Shown here one piece after another: positions 32,816 through 43,822 of a stretch of 64,000 bases of DNA. The notes below the pieces were generated by a model that was not told where the DNA came from, searched no databases, and saw only the letters and a program-made list of their open reading frames with translations. Position 1 is the first letter of the stretch. Every line of letters begins with the position of its first letter. The DNA is from Chara braunii. Taxonomy: Eukaryota > Streptophyta > Charophyceae > Charales > Characeae. Location: NCBI GenBank assembly GCA_003427395.1, contig BFEA01000112.1, positions 3,049,084 to 3,113,083 of the forward strand, given 5' to 3'. Both the position numbers and the translations under genes were made by a program.

Positions 32816-34949
32816 TCGTTGTTCCCTCAGAAAAAACATACACCACAACGCATTAAAAGAAACATCAGGATTCTCAGCCTTCCCCACCCGGAGTGCCCAT
32901 CCTCCTGTTCAGAAACCGTCAAATAAAACAGCGGTTGATCCTATCCCACCCGGGGAGACCAGCCATGAGAACCACTAATTCAGATCAGCAAACCTCAATA
33001 AAACATAGCACTGAGCCCACATCCACCCGGAGGGGCTCAGCCTTGGGTTAACCCGGTCAAAACGCATACATAACGCCTTCCTCCCGCCTTCCCCCAATTC
33101 ATTCTGTCTGAATTCGCTCAAAGTATCTAACTTTTCACATATATAAGTGTTTATTTAACCTTTCGCAGAGCATGTCCTGATATACATAACAAAAGTAAGA
33201 AGTAATAACCTCACATAGTATTGTTCAGATACCCAAGGATAGCAAGATAGGGGAAGGGATCACACGCGTCAGACGAGATTATACCTGAAGTTCCCTGCCT
33301 CCAGAACCCCGCCTGGGTTCCCGTAGAGCTCCCGCAATCGGTGGGGCAACCTCCCACAAAGGCCTTGGCGCGGTCCTACGGGTTGCAATCCCGCCTGCCG
33401 CCTTCCTCTCGTAACCAAGAGACTAGACTGAGACTGAGAAAGGCAGAAAAAGAAAGGTCAGACTCTCAGCTCGAAGCCAGGTGCACTTTGACTCGCAGGA
33501 GAGGGCCTTGGAATCTTCAGCGCCTAAGGGCCCCGCAATGGTAGTCAATAGTCGCAGAGGAGACAATCTGACAANGGCCGATACTNTGGATGCAGCCCCC
33601 TAACAACCTTCTAAGTTNCAGCAGTGACTCCGTCGTAAAGAGGAATAGCACTGTGCATAACAATGTTGTACAGCGGTGAACATCACTCTTCACTATCCTG
33701 CTTATCAGCAGGGCACCAGGCGCTCAGTGACACGCCACCGCAACAGCTCAANAAGGGTTCAACAATACCGACTGCCGCAGCATTGGCCTGGATGTAGCAC
33801 AGGCCTTAGCATCTNGTCGATGACAGCAGCTGCTCGCAGCAGTTCCAACAGTCAATCGTTTGCAGCTTTTTAGCCAAGGCCTAGTGACCACTGTATCAGC
33901 AATGTAGTCGAAGCGACAGCGGAATGCTCAACAATGGCTCCGCAGGAAGAGGCAGTGGTCAGTTCAAAGTAGCAGCAGCCTCTCTTGAGCTCAACAGAGC
34001 AGGACAACAACTACTCGGCAGACTTTGGCTCAGTAGGAACAAGCCTCAATGGAACAGCAACTGCAATTCAACGACTTCATGCAAAAGCTCAACTTGCTCT
34101 ATATTCTCGACGCCTACTAACCTACACAGCAAGCCCAGTGACCTCCTTGTAACTAGTTCACTTCTCTAATGTCACAGTGGCTCGAAAGTGGATGATGCAA
34201 ACACTGTAAGCCTAACATGGCATAGAATCGACTCGATGGACCGTGGTAGGACGCAGTAAAGCTTATCCAGGCTCAGAAGACACAAAGCTGATTCACAGCT
34301 GGCTCAACAACCTACCGTACTACATGGCAAAAACCCTCTTTAACTTGGCGTTGTACTTTGAATGCACGGGGCAGGGACAAAGTGTGGCTGCACACAACAG
34401 CGATGTGCACAGCCTCGTGTACTCCAAGCTCATCAGTGGAAGTATGAGAGTACTGGCCGTGCCCGCCTACGGAGCACAGGCTACCTCCTTTTCAGCAACA
34501 GCATCTAGTGACTAGACACAGACGGCGGCACAATAACTCCATACACTCTCAGGTCACCGCCATATAAACCAAAGTAAGTCTCAGAGTGTCCGGGGACTGC
34601 AGCAGCTAAGCAGTAGCAATGTGAACACGATGATGAGCGTCGGAGTCTGAATCGTGGTGATCCCTCCACTAATCGAAACTACGCGAGTCTAGTACAGTGC
34701 ACTACCACACCTAAGCCCTCTTTCTGCGGGCGTTGTCTCGATATTAGTTCCGTGGTTTAGACAAAGTAAACAGGAGTGCACAAGTGATTATCTATATATA
34801 AGATAAGTGTCTTCGTTCTACTCTATTTCACCCTTTTTCTCTTGCAACACCTCGTTATCTCGATATCTGGCCGTAATCTTGGCCGTATCCAACTGTAATG
34901 ACACCTGAGCAAAAAGGAGACTTCAGTAATGGTCGTACATATGACAGTT

Positions 34950-35567
34950 AAGGCCTTGCTCTACTACTCGCAAGGTGTGCAAAGTGAGAGCGAATCTCCT
35001 GCTCGATCATGGGAAGATACTTGGACGTTAGCGACATCAGGATGCCGGCCTTGATCTCGACCAACGCGTATCAGTTGAGGATGAAGCCTTGACTGCAGAT
35101 GATGACCAGCACTACCACCCCGACGGCTATGACCTGAGCTGCGACCCTGATAGTCGTGATCACGTCAGCGAGCCACACTCTACTATTCACCAAACATGCA
35201 GAATGAGAATGAATCCTCCGCTAGAAGGTGGAAACATTCACTGCTCCCCTGTTGCCTGACGAAGATGCGGATGAATCATTCGCTAGAAAATGGGAAGATA
35301 CACACCATGTCACATCCAGATACGTGCTCTCCTCCTACTCCTTTCTTTTCTTCCTCCGCCTGTCTCGATTCTTTCCCACTCCGCTTGACGACGCTCTCGT
35401 TCGTCTTCTTGGCACCACACGTTCATTCACCGAACCTACAAAAACAGGACTGAACCTGCCACAGGAACAAGGCCAGATACATATGCCATGCCTCTGCCAC
35501 TCCTCCTCCGTGCACTCGACTCTCTGTCCACTTCGGCATTGGCAACATCCGAGGTAAGCGCATTGGC

Positions 35568-35656
<89 letters not shown>

Positions 35657-36115
35657 CCGCTGGCCCTCCTTCTTTGCCTGAATCAAGAATGAATCTTTCT
35701 CAGGAACATGGGAAGGTACGTCCAGGTAAGCACTATTTTCTTTTCCTTTCTCATGCCTATGCGCACGTGCACGTCTTCAAGGAGTAGCCCATGCAATGTG
35801 GTAAATACGCTATCACCGGAATAACCCCGAGCACGGCGATCGCATGAACGAGGAAGATCATGGCGACTTCGTCAAGCACCTTGATGGAAGCAGCTGCTAC
35901 GACAATCAACGCTGCTACTAAAGGTTCTCGATTCAAAACAAGATCGCCACCGGATCTTCAACGACAAAGGGGTAACGAGCAGGTAGGTGGATCCAATCGC
36001 CACGAGCTTCATGATGACAAGGCGCCCCGGCTCTGTTACTTACCGATGTGTCAAATGAGAGTGAATCTTCCCTTGGAACATGGACGGATGCATCTGTCTT
36101 TATCTCAAGGTAAGT
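34950..36115. repeat. Exon-like repeated units with GTAAG donors (3' LTR)
   Basis: About six diverged copies of a unit of about 50 bp occur near 34,970, 35,195, 35,260, 35,435, 35,685 and 36,050. The plus-strand consensus is near 'AATGAGAATGAATCTTCCCT' plus 'AGAACATGGGAAGATAC'. Several are followed by GGTAAGT or GGTAAGC. In translation they give MRMNLPLEHGKIH-like peptides. Spacing is irregular (65-370 bp). They lie antisense to the element's own transcription. Function unknown. Confidence 0.55.
35568..35651. repeat. (CT)n microsatellite in 3' LTR
   Basis: About 84 bp, against about 55 bp at the same place in the other LTR. Confidence 0.95.
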
Positions 36116-36534
36116 GTTCTCCCGTCCTAGCTCCCCCAACCTTCCGATCTCCCTCTCTTGCTACTCTTCTGATTCCGCCCGTCATCAGCCCTGCCTCGCT
36201 CAGCCTCTGCAGCCCGTACCGACCAAGCCGCTGCTCAAAAGCGAAATCCGGTGCGGCCAAACGATCCGCAATGCCTCAAAACCGCAGTGTAGAATCTCCA
36301 TTTGCCGAAATTGGTCAAGAATTGACTGTGATTCGGCAACTTCCACTTTTCTTTTCCTTAGCTCCCGCGTTTCACTTTTGGATGTACCCGGTGCAACTAA
36401 GTGCCCAGGTTCACTCCGTCCGCATCTAAGCTTGTCCCGAGATGCGCGAGCCACTCCCCGCTTGCGGACTACGACTCTCCTCTGCCACCTTCAAATCTCC
36501 CTCCCAATGTACCTGGACGACGTCTTGGCTTGGT

Positions 36535-36861
36535 TCATACGGTCCTAGTGGCATAGTACGAACAGGCACCTATGAGTGAGAAGAGGACAGCCGGCGGGAT
36601 GGTGACGAGCAGCGGGGAAATGGCAACGTAACCTCCATGAATAAGCAAAGTGACCATGACGAGGAGCGCATTGCGAGCAACAACGAGTTCTCCTCCGATT
36701 TTCACTTCTCCCTCGTCAACTCCCTGCTCCTCCTCCTTGTCTTTTTCGACCAGCGCAACACTTAGCGCTCGTACCGGTCGAGAGGTGGCAAAGTAGCACC
36801 CCGACGTTGCGTGTGGCAACGAAAGGAACAGTCGAGCCCCTCCCGATTTTATACATGCCAT
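36535..36861 (-). CDS. 108-aa ORF with two hydrophobic segments (3' LTR)
   Basis: The ORF begins within the 3' part of the U6-like sequence. It is open in both LTRs at the same length, 108 codons, despite about 8% nucleotide difference. Residues about 35-60 are acidic (EEQGVDE). Residues about 65-104 form two hydrophobic stretches (ARNALLVMVTL... and PPAVLFSLIGACSYYA). It might be a captured host fragment or a chance ORF. No family recognised. Confidence 0.3.
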   Translation of the reverse strand: MACIKSGGARLFLSLPHATSGCYFATSRPVRALSVALVEKDKEEEQGVDEGEVKIGGELVVARNALLVMVTLLIHGGYVAISPLLVTIPPAVLFSLIGACSYYATRTV

Positions 36862-36926
36862 CCTCGCGCAGGGGCCATGCTAATCTTCTCAGTATCGTTT
36901 CAACTTTAACGGGTGTCCCGCAGGAC
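36825..36926 (-). ncRNA. U6 snRNA-like sequence in 3' LTR
   Basis: Matches U6 snRNA from the 5' stem-loop (GTCC-TGCG-GGAC) through GAACGATAC, the AGAAGATTAGCATGGCCCCT region and GATGAC. The catalytic ACAGAGA box reads ACTGAGA. The region just 5' lacks the usual plant upstream element and TATA, so this is likely a U6-derived insertion rather than an active gene. Confidence 0.75.
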
Positions 36927-37058
36927 AAAACGGTCGCGGAACAGTCACGGGCCAACCGGGCTTAGGTAAATCAGAAATATTTGGGTTTTACTCATCAAGT
37001 TTCATCATCTGGATTTGAACACAGGTCTGTATTTCAACAGTTCATGGGTGTACCCACT

Positions 37059-37403
37059 NNNNNNNNNNNNNNNNNNNNNNNNNNNNNNNNNNNNNNNNNN
37101 NNNNNNNNNNNNNNNNNNNNNNNNNNNNNNNNNNNNNNNNNNNNNNNNNNNNNNNNNNNNNNNNNNNNNNNNNNNNNNNNNNNNNNNNNNNNNNNNNNNN
37201 NNNNNNNNNNNNNNNNNNNNNNNNNNNNNNNNNNNNNNNNNNNNNNNNNNNNNNNNNNNNNNNNNNNNNNNNNNNNNNNNNNNNNNNNNNNNNNNNNNNN
37301 NNNNNNNNNNNNNNNNNNNNNNNNNNNNNNNNNNNNNNNNNNNNNNNNNNNNNNNNNNNNNNNNNNNNNNNNNNNNNNNNNNNNNNNNNNNNNNNNNNNN
37401 NNN
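37059..37403. other. Assembly gap (345 N)
   Basis: The other LTR supplies this region at 59,010-59,202 (193 bp), with an A-rich tract and the 5' half of a tRNA-like sequence. The N length is therefore an estimate and is too large. Confidence 0.95.
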
Positions 37404-38258
37404 CTCCCCGCAAAACTAAGGGGGATAGTCCCGCGGGACCCTCGACCCCTCAGCTTCCCTTCAAAGCGCGCTCCTCTGTTGTTCTGCTGAAAGTCCAGTG
37501 CGTTAACCAATAGGGCTAGGCCCAAGGCTGAGTTAGGCAGGCGCGGATTTCCATATAAAGAGCATTTGCAGCAGCGCGGGCCTGCGACAGTGCACTAAAT
37601 GTTGCTGCTCTATTTATCCCTTGAGCCCAAGGCCCCGCACTGTCGTGTCTTGCCGCTTATAGGACAGTTACTGCTTCGTTCGCCCCGCGCGCTGCCCCGT
37701 CATGCTGCCCTGCGAGCCGAGGCTCTTATATCCTGCCGCATTTCGCCGAAAGACCACCCCCTTTTCCGTTTCCGGGTCAAAAAGACCCCGACTTTTGCAC
37801 GTACCGCCCCCGGTTTACGCCATCCTAGCTAAGGTTTGCCACGGCTTCTACCACCGGCGATATGCAACCAAAACTAGTACGCCATCCAAACCTACGAAAA
37901 TTCTCCCTTTTAGTCGTAGCCTCAATGGTTGATTTATGTGTCGGTCGTGACTTCGTCAGCGTGCCCGAGGTTGCGGCCCACAGCGTTATCCAAACCTCTA
38001 ACTTACTTCCAACTTTCGACCGTCGAGCGGTTCGTTTGTCCACACTAGTTAAATACTTTAACTGACGCATGCCCACTAAGTGCACGCCCATACACACTCT
38101 CTGAATTAATCAGGCGTGCGCTCGCCATTTTCTGACTTCCGAGAGTCAGTCGCGGCCGAGCGAAAAGCACGCCGCTCTCTTAAATACCATCAAGTGTGCT
38201 CCCTCTGCGAGGTGCAAAAATACGCANAATTACCCTTGTAAGGGTATTGGTGCCGACA

Positions 38259-38275
38259 GTTTTTCGGACCCTATT
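38259..38275 (-). promoter_or_regulatory. Polypurine-tract candidate
   Basis: On the minus strand AATAGGGTCCGAAAAAC abuts the LTR start TGTCGGCACC. It is purine-biased but not pure. The nearly identical AATAGGGTCCGAAAAAG occurs a second time at 40,311-40,327, just past the second gag-like ORF. Confidence 0.5.
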
Positions 38276-40310
38276 AAGCAGCGTCCCTGTCGCGTCGAAC
38301 AAATCAAAGGCTGCAAGCACTCAAGATTCCATCTGCTGACGAGGTAGTAACCAATCCGATTAGCCGGCTCGACTCCGTTNGAGGCATCTTGTCAATCTAC
38401 CCCAGTCACGGCGTTCCACTGCCAGGGTTTTAACCTGGGTCTCCCACATCCTAGCCTAGGAATTAGGGTGTACTGCCATCCGTACTACAGCGTAATACCC
38501 TCTTCCAAGTAATAGATTGATAGCCCTCCTCCCTTCGTCGTAGACATCTGCCGGTTTATCGTTGGGTGTCCTAATGAGTCATCGTTCCGCGTACGGGGTC
38601 ATAACTCAAGACGAGGGCCCTAACCGAGACCTCTCTAAAAAAACGGGGCACCTTTAGTCCCCAAAATGGTATTTTTTACCATCTCAAATATCTCTCATAA
38701 TAACTGCCCACCCTGGTGTCTACACAGGAGGTTTCAGGTCTCCATCTTGGCCCACCGTAGAATGGTCGATCACATCGTATCCATGGCTCATCGGGTTTGT
38801 TATATAGTGATGATGCCCTCGTTGGTTGCACAACGATAGGCGTACTTACCGACTCTTAGACTCATTCAACCCCACTAACTCCCCCCTAGCTATACCTCTC
38901 CGGGCGGCCGACCCTTCAAGGTTTAACCATTGGTGAGTCGTGGTCCCGCTGCCAGGTTGTGCCGGTCAGCGGCCCTCGCTGGGAGTTAGGTTCTACAGTT
39001 CCAGCGATGCTAAGTATAGCCCCTTAGCTTGGCCTCACAAAGTATATCCCCCTAGACTAACCATTGTGGTCTGGCAAATAGTTCTGGACAACCTCTAGAT
39101 TCACATACCCTCCCAACCTCGGACTATGTGGGGGGATAGTGTCTCTTTCTCTCTGTGTTCCAGCAACTTTCTCTCTTATCCAAAAGGTCGTGCCCCCCTT
39201 TACTTTGATCAGAACAGGCGGCGGTCACACGTCTTAGGGACATCTTACAAAAGTCTCCCATCATAATTGCCAGAAAATTTCCATCCATAATTCTCACAAG
39301 GATTTTGGTCTTCCCTCGTCAGACTTTCACTCATACATACAATTTCCTCATCATTATAGCAACTCATTTGAGTGCTCCCTCATAGTTCTACTCTTATATA
39401 TATGTGGAGAACCCAACGGTCATTGAGTCTCCTTCTCTCGTTTTCTTTTGAACCATACAAAAGACAACTTTTAGTTGTGACCTCTCCATTTATCATCACT
39501 CAAATCCTTTTGAACTCAACACATAATTCCTTCTTCCAAACAAATGTGAGGTGCACTCTCTTTCACTGTACTTATGACTTCGTCTGTTCTAATAACAGAT
39601 ATGCCTAAGTACAGAGGAAGACAGCGCAGATCAAGTCATTTCCATAACATTTTAATTCATCACATTAATCATTCATATGGGCAAGTCCACAACTGAGAGT
39701 GAGTGTGACACACCACACAAAAAGAAAGAAGTCCGAGACTCGCACAAGTACACAGAACGTGGGGACCTTGCAAATAAGCAAAGGCTCCTGTCCATATCGA
39801 AAAAAATCAAAGTATCGTACAAAGAGTCAAGTATCGTACAAAAAGTCCAAATACTATTAAAAAAAAAACAAGTATCGCACAAGGACTCGTAGTATCCAAC
39901 AAAGACTCATGGTATCCAACAAGGTATCAAAGTATCTGGAACAAAGTCAAAATATCCAAGAAAGTCAAAAAGTAAAAGATAGCCAGAGTATCCACACCTC
40001 ACATCACTCACACACTGTCTAACTCACCCTGCTCTGAAAGGGAAAGAATCATAAACTCACACAAAAGCACTACCTAGAAACACTCCACACCATACTAAAA
40101 AAGAGAAAGGAAAACCGAAGTAGTTAGTGTCACACTCAATGCTATCCTATGTACACTAAGTCTGAAAACCTATATGCGAAAGTAAACATCTCTGTAATGA
40201 CTCAATTAACTGATGTACATGAGCGTGATCCAATCCTCCATGTGTTCTCCTATATACAGTCATCCATCAGTAGTGAGTCAGAGATGTTCTACAAATGTCA
40301 GAATCTAGAC
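38276..40310. other. Noncoding interior next to 3' LTR
   Basis: No ORF with a domain. It contains a degenerate tandem repeat at about 39,800-39,970 on 'AAGTATC-ACAAAGACTC' and pyrimidine-rich stretches. It lies between the two copies of the AATAGGGTCCGAAAAA tract. Confidence 0.5.
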
Positions 40311-43300
40311 TTTTTCGGACCCTATTCGTAAATCCTACTCCTGATCACTCGTTTCCTCCTTCAGTTGCCTATACCACTGCGCCCGTATCCCATCACGAGT
40401 CTTCAAGATCAGGTTCCCATCTCTGTCTCTGCGCACGCCAGATGGATCCCATGAAAACAAACCATCGGCCTCATCCTTGAGGCTTTTGGGACAGGTCTCC
40501 TATCGGTGCTTGCCTCTTTTGCAGTAGAAGCATCTTCCAAACTTTTTCTGCTCCATCTTGTCAGCTGCATGGGAGGGTACAGATGAGGGGGCTGTTGTGG
40601 CCTCGCTGGTGACCTCCTGCTGTGGGTGCTCTGGGGGAATGGGGCATGCTGCTCTGTCATCTGTTTGCGCCATCTGCTCACTCACTCGCTCCTCTGCCCC
40701 GAATCCAGTGGCCCAAGATCCCAGTGCATCCTCCAAACCTGCAACCAGAGGCATATCCTGAGGTGGTGGGGTCTTCTGAGAGACCTCCCGCTCCTCCATC
40801 TCCTCAGCTTCATCCATGACCTGTCCCACACTCTCCTGAACCTCTTGTCGCCCCACAGTCTCCTCCTTAGTCATGGGAAGTGCAGCCTCATCCATCGCAT
40901 CCTCTGCTGGTGGCCTCGCCTCATGTGCCAAGACTGTGGGCATCCTCCACTCGAACCCCCCAGTTCCTGACTTCATCCTTGCTAGGGCCTCCTCAGGCTG
41001 CAACATCTCCTTATCTAGTAGGGGGATTTCCTCATTCTTCTGTTCGTTTCCCCTCTCTTCCACCTTTTGACACTTGAAGACCTCCTCTGCAGGCTGATTC
41101 ATGATCTCAAACCTCTGGACCTCTGCCTAGTCTACCACTGCAGTAGGTGTCTGTTGTGCACACTTGGCCTCAAGGTCCATGATTCTCTTTTCCCACTTTG
41201 CCTCCTTTACTTGAAAGATATTCTGTTGTACCTGCAAGTAGGTCCTCAGGGTGTCATTGACTTTGTTGAGGGTTTGGTTGACCTGTCTGGTGGCCTCGTT
41301 GCCTGCCCAGGCCTTTTTCACCTCAGTCTTTATAGCTTCCATCTCCTTGTTCTGCCTCTCCAACTCCTTCTTGAGATCACCTATTTCCTTCTGTCGGTCC
41401 ATTCTCTGCTCATGAGATGCCCGCGCCACCCTTGTCAACCTCGTCTCCATCTTGTCATCAGAAGTCTTGGCCGCCGCAAAACCCTCTTTCATAAGGCTCT
41501 TCAGGCTAACCAAGTCTGTAGAAACCAGCTTAACCCCCATCTCCTGATGCTGCTCCCTGGGCCTCCCTGTTGCCTCCAACAACTTATCAAAGTTGTCCCA
41601 AGCCTCCGTGAAAAGAGGACTCTCATCGTCTTGAGTGGGTGAGTCATTCCCCTTTCTGTCTTCCAGTATCACAGACTGCTTTCCCTGCTCAACCTTTTCG
41701 TGCAGCTCCGCAATGTTCTTGAGTCTGATTTGGACTCTGATCTCTCTCTCTATTGCTGCTCTCTCCTTTTTGTCTTGTTCCTTCTCCCTTGCAGCCTGTT
41801 CCTCACTCTGCTCCTGTCCATGTGGCTCTTGAGGTAGTTCTGGCCCTTTGTCTGTCATAGGGCAGTCCTGAGCAGGCTGAGGGGGCGCATCCTATCCACC
41901 TGATGGTCCTCCCCTCTGGATCCTTTCTGCAGCCTGCCTCTCTCTCTGCTGTGTTCTGCCAATATGCTGGTCCTCTCCTCCCTCCTGCCTCTGGGACCTG
42001 TGCCCACTCGCCTCCTCTGCAGGCTGCTTCCTAATCTCAAACCTCTTGACCTCTGCCCAGTCTACCACTGCAGTAGGTGCCTGCTGTGCACACTTGGCCT
42101 CAAGGTCCATGATTCTCTTTTCCCACTTTGCCTCCTTTACTTGAAAGATATTTTGTTGTACCTGCAAGTAGGTCCTCAGGGTGTCATTGATTTTATTGAG
42201 GGTCTAGTTGACCTGTCAGGTGGCCTCGTTGCCTGCCCAAGCCTTCTCCACCTCAGTCTTCATAGCTTCCATCTCCTTGTTCTGCCTCTCCAACTCCTTC
42301 TTGAGATCACCTATTTCTTTCTGCCAGTCCATTCTCTGCTCATGAGATGCCCGCGCCACCCTTGTCAACCTCGTCTCCATCTTTTCATCAGAAGTCTTGG
42401 CCGCCGCAAAACCCTCTTTCATAAGGCCCTTCAGGCTAACCAAGTCTGTAGAAATCAGCTTAACCCCCATCTCCTGATGCTGCTCCCTGGGCCTCTCTGT
42501 TGCCTCCAACAACTTATAAAAGTTGTCCCAAGCCCCGTGAAAAGAGGAGTATCATCGTCTTGAGTGGGTGAGTCATTCCCCTTTCTGTCTTCCAGTATCA
42601 CAGGCTGCTTTCCCTGCTCAACCTTTTCGTGCAGCTCCGCAATGTTCTTGAGTCTGATTTGGACCCTGATCTCTCTATCTATTGCTGCTCTCTCCTTTCA
42701 GTCTTGTTCCTTCTCCCTTACAGCCTGTTCCTCACTCTGCTCCTGTCCATGTGGCTCTTGAGGTAGTTCTGGCCCTTTGTCTGCCATAGGGCAGTCCTGA
42801 GTAGGCTGAGGGGGCACATCCGATCCACTTGATGGTCCTCCCCTCTGGGTCCTTTCTGCAGCCTGCCTCTCTCTCTGCTGTGTTCTGCCAATATGCTGGT
42901 CCTCCCCTCCCTCCTGCCTCTGGAACCTGTGTTCTCTCCTCTGGCCATCCCTCTGAGCTTCTGAGGTCATGCCCTGCTCAGAGGTTCTCCTCTCTGCAGT
43001 TTCTGGCTCCTTCCTCTTTCTCTGCACACTCCTCCCCTCCTCTGCCTTACGAGCTGGAGTATAGTAGTTCCAAAGCAATTTCTTGCAATGACCCCAGTTT
43101 ATGGCAGGCTCCACAATAGATCTGACGAAGGACCTGAGGTGTTCCCTTACAAACAGAATAAAACCCCTCATCCTCTGGCTTGGTGGCTCGTTGATGCTGT
43201 CTGCAAACTCGTCGTAGCCCTTCAGGAATTCCCATAGGTTAGTGGCATCGAAACGGATGGGTTGTCCATCCCTTCCTAGTGGCGATGGGTGCAAGCCCTC

Positions 43301-43576
43301 CATCTTCCTCTCAAAATCATGCCAGGTCAATGACTCCCTGACGAAGTTGGCAAGAGGCTGTGCCCACTCGCGTACTCCTCGCACCTCCCGCATTATCCTG
43401 CTACTATCCCATCCAAACTCATGACCGTGCCTCCTAAAGCCAACCATGAACAGCTCAACGTTGTCTCCTATATAAATGGGTGGTCTGTCCTCTCTCCTGG
43501 CCCTCATCTGCATCCCCTATCTGGTAACCCCCAGAGGGGTTTCCACTGGCCCTGCCCCTCCCCTCCCGCTTGGCAT
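40310..43576 (-). pseudogene. Second gag-like ORF, 3' of integrase, decayed
   Basis: A likely ATG lies at 43,574-43,576, behind a good acceptor-like CTGTCCCTTCCTTGTTATGCAG (AG at 43,601-43,602). An in-frame TAG precedes the next ATG (43,513). The N-terminal 130 residues look like a capsid (PIYIGDNVELFMVGFRRHG, WHDFERKMEGLHP). Then follow a charged Gln/Glu-rich linker, two long coiled-coil units of 310 residues each, and near the C-terminus CFYCKRGKHR*ETC, a perfect CCHC spacing interrupted by TAG at 40,497-40,499. Other stops lie near 42,695, 42,205, 41,895 and 41,125, with a 1-nt loss near 42,533. It sits where env-like genes sit in other elements. Confidence 0.65.
41081..42930 (-). repeat. 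930-bp in-frame tandem duplication
   Basis: Units 41,081-42,010 and 42,011-42,930 start with the same CCTCCTCTGCAGGCTG and run collinear with an offset of 929-930 bp and few differences. 930 is 310 codons, so the protein repeat stays in frame. Each unit encodes KKERAAIEREIRVQIRLKN, a 'KLVSTDLVSLK' segment, heptad-rich QKEIGDLKKELERQNKEME, and a C-terminal Gln-rich end. The two units carry different stops, so decay came after the duplication. Confidence 0.9.
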
Positions 43577-43822
43577 GGCTACCCAAAACTGGTGTCAAGC
43601 CTGCATAACAAGGAAGGGACAGACAAAAGCACACAAAGGGTAAGCAGGCTCGACAAACATAACAGGAGACAAACATTCGTCTCCCATATCTACCTTAACT
43701 ACATGTAGATACATGTATATAAATCTATCATAATACTATACTCTATCATACCATTTTACTGAGAAACATATATCTACACAATTTTCTCATATATACATAT
43801 ATATATATCCCTAAAGGGAACT

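Larger units (their letters stand above)
28718..38258 (-). repeat. 3' LTR of giant element (about 9.4 kb)
   Basis: Ends GGTGCCGACA at 38,258. It contains a 345-N gap at 37,059-37,403. The right LTR shows only 193 bp there, so the corrected length is about 9,389 bp against 9,382 for the other LTR. It holds, from left to right on the plus strand, a GC-rich end, an AT-rich middle, the hairpin array, exon-like repeats, a U6-like sequence and tRNA-like boxes. Confidence 0.85.

Noticed and set aside
37015-37490. ORFs spanning the N gap
   Set aside because: Open only because N codons do not score as stops.
41067-42563. Plus-strand ORFs of 191 and 199 codons
   Set aside because: Shadows of the minus-strand coiled-coil coding sequence; Leu/Ser/Cys-rich composition is the antisense of Glu/Lys/Gln codons.
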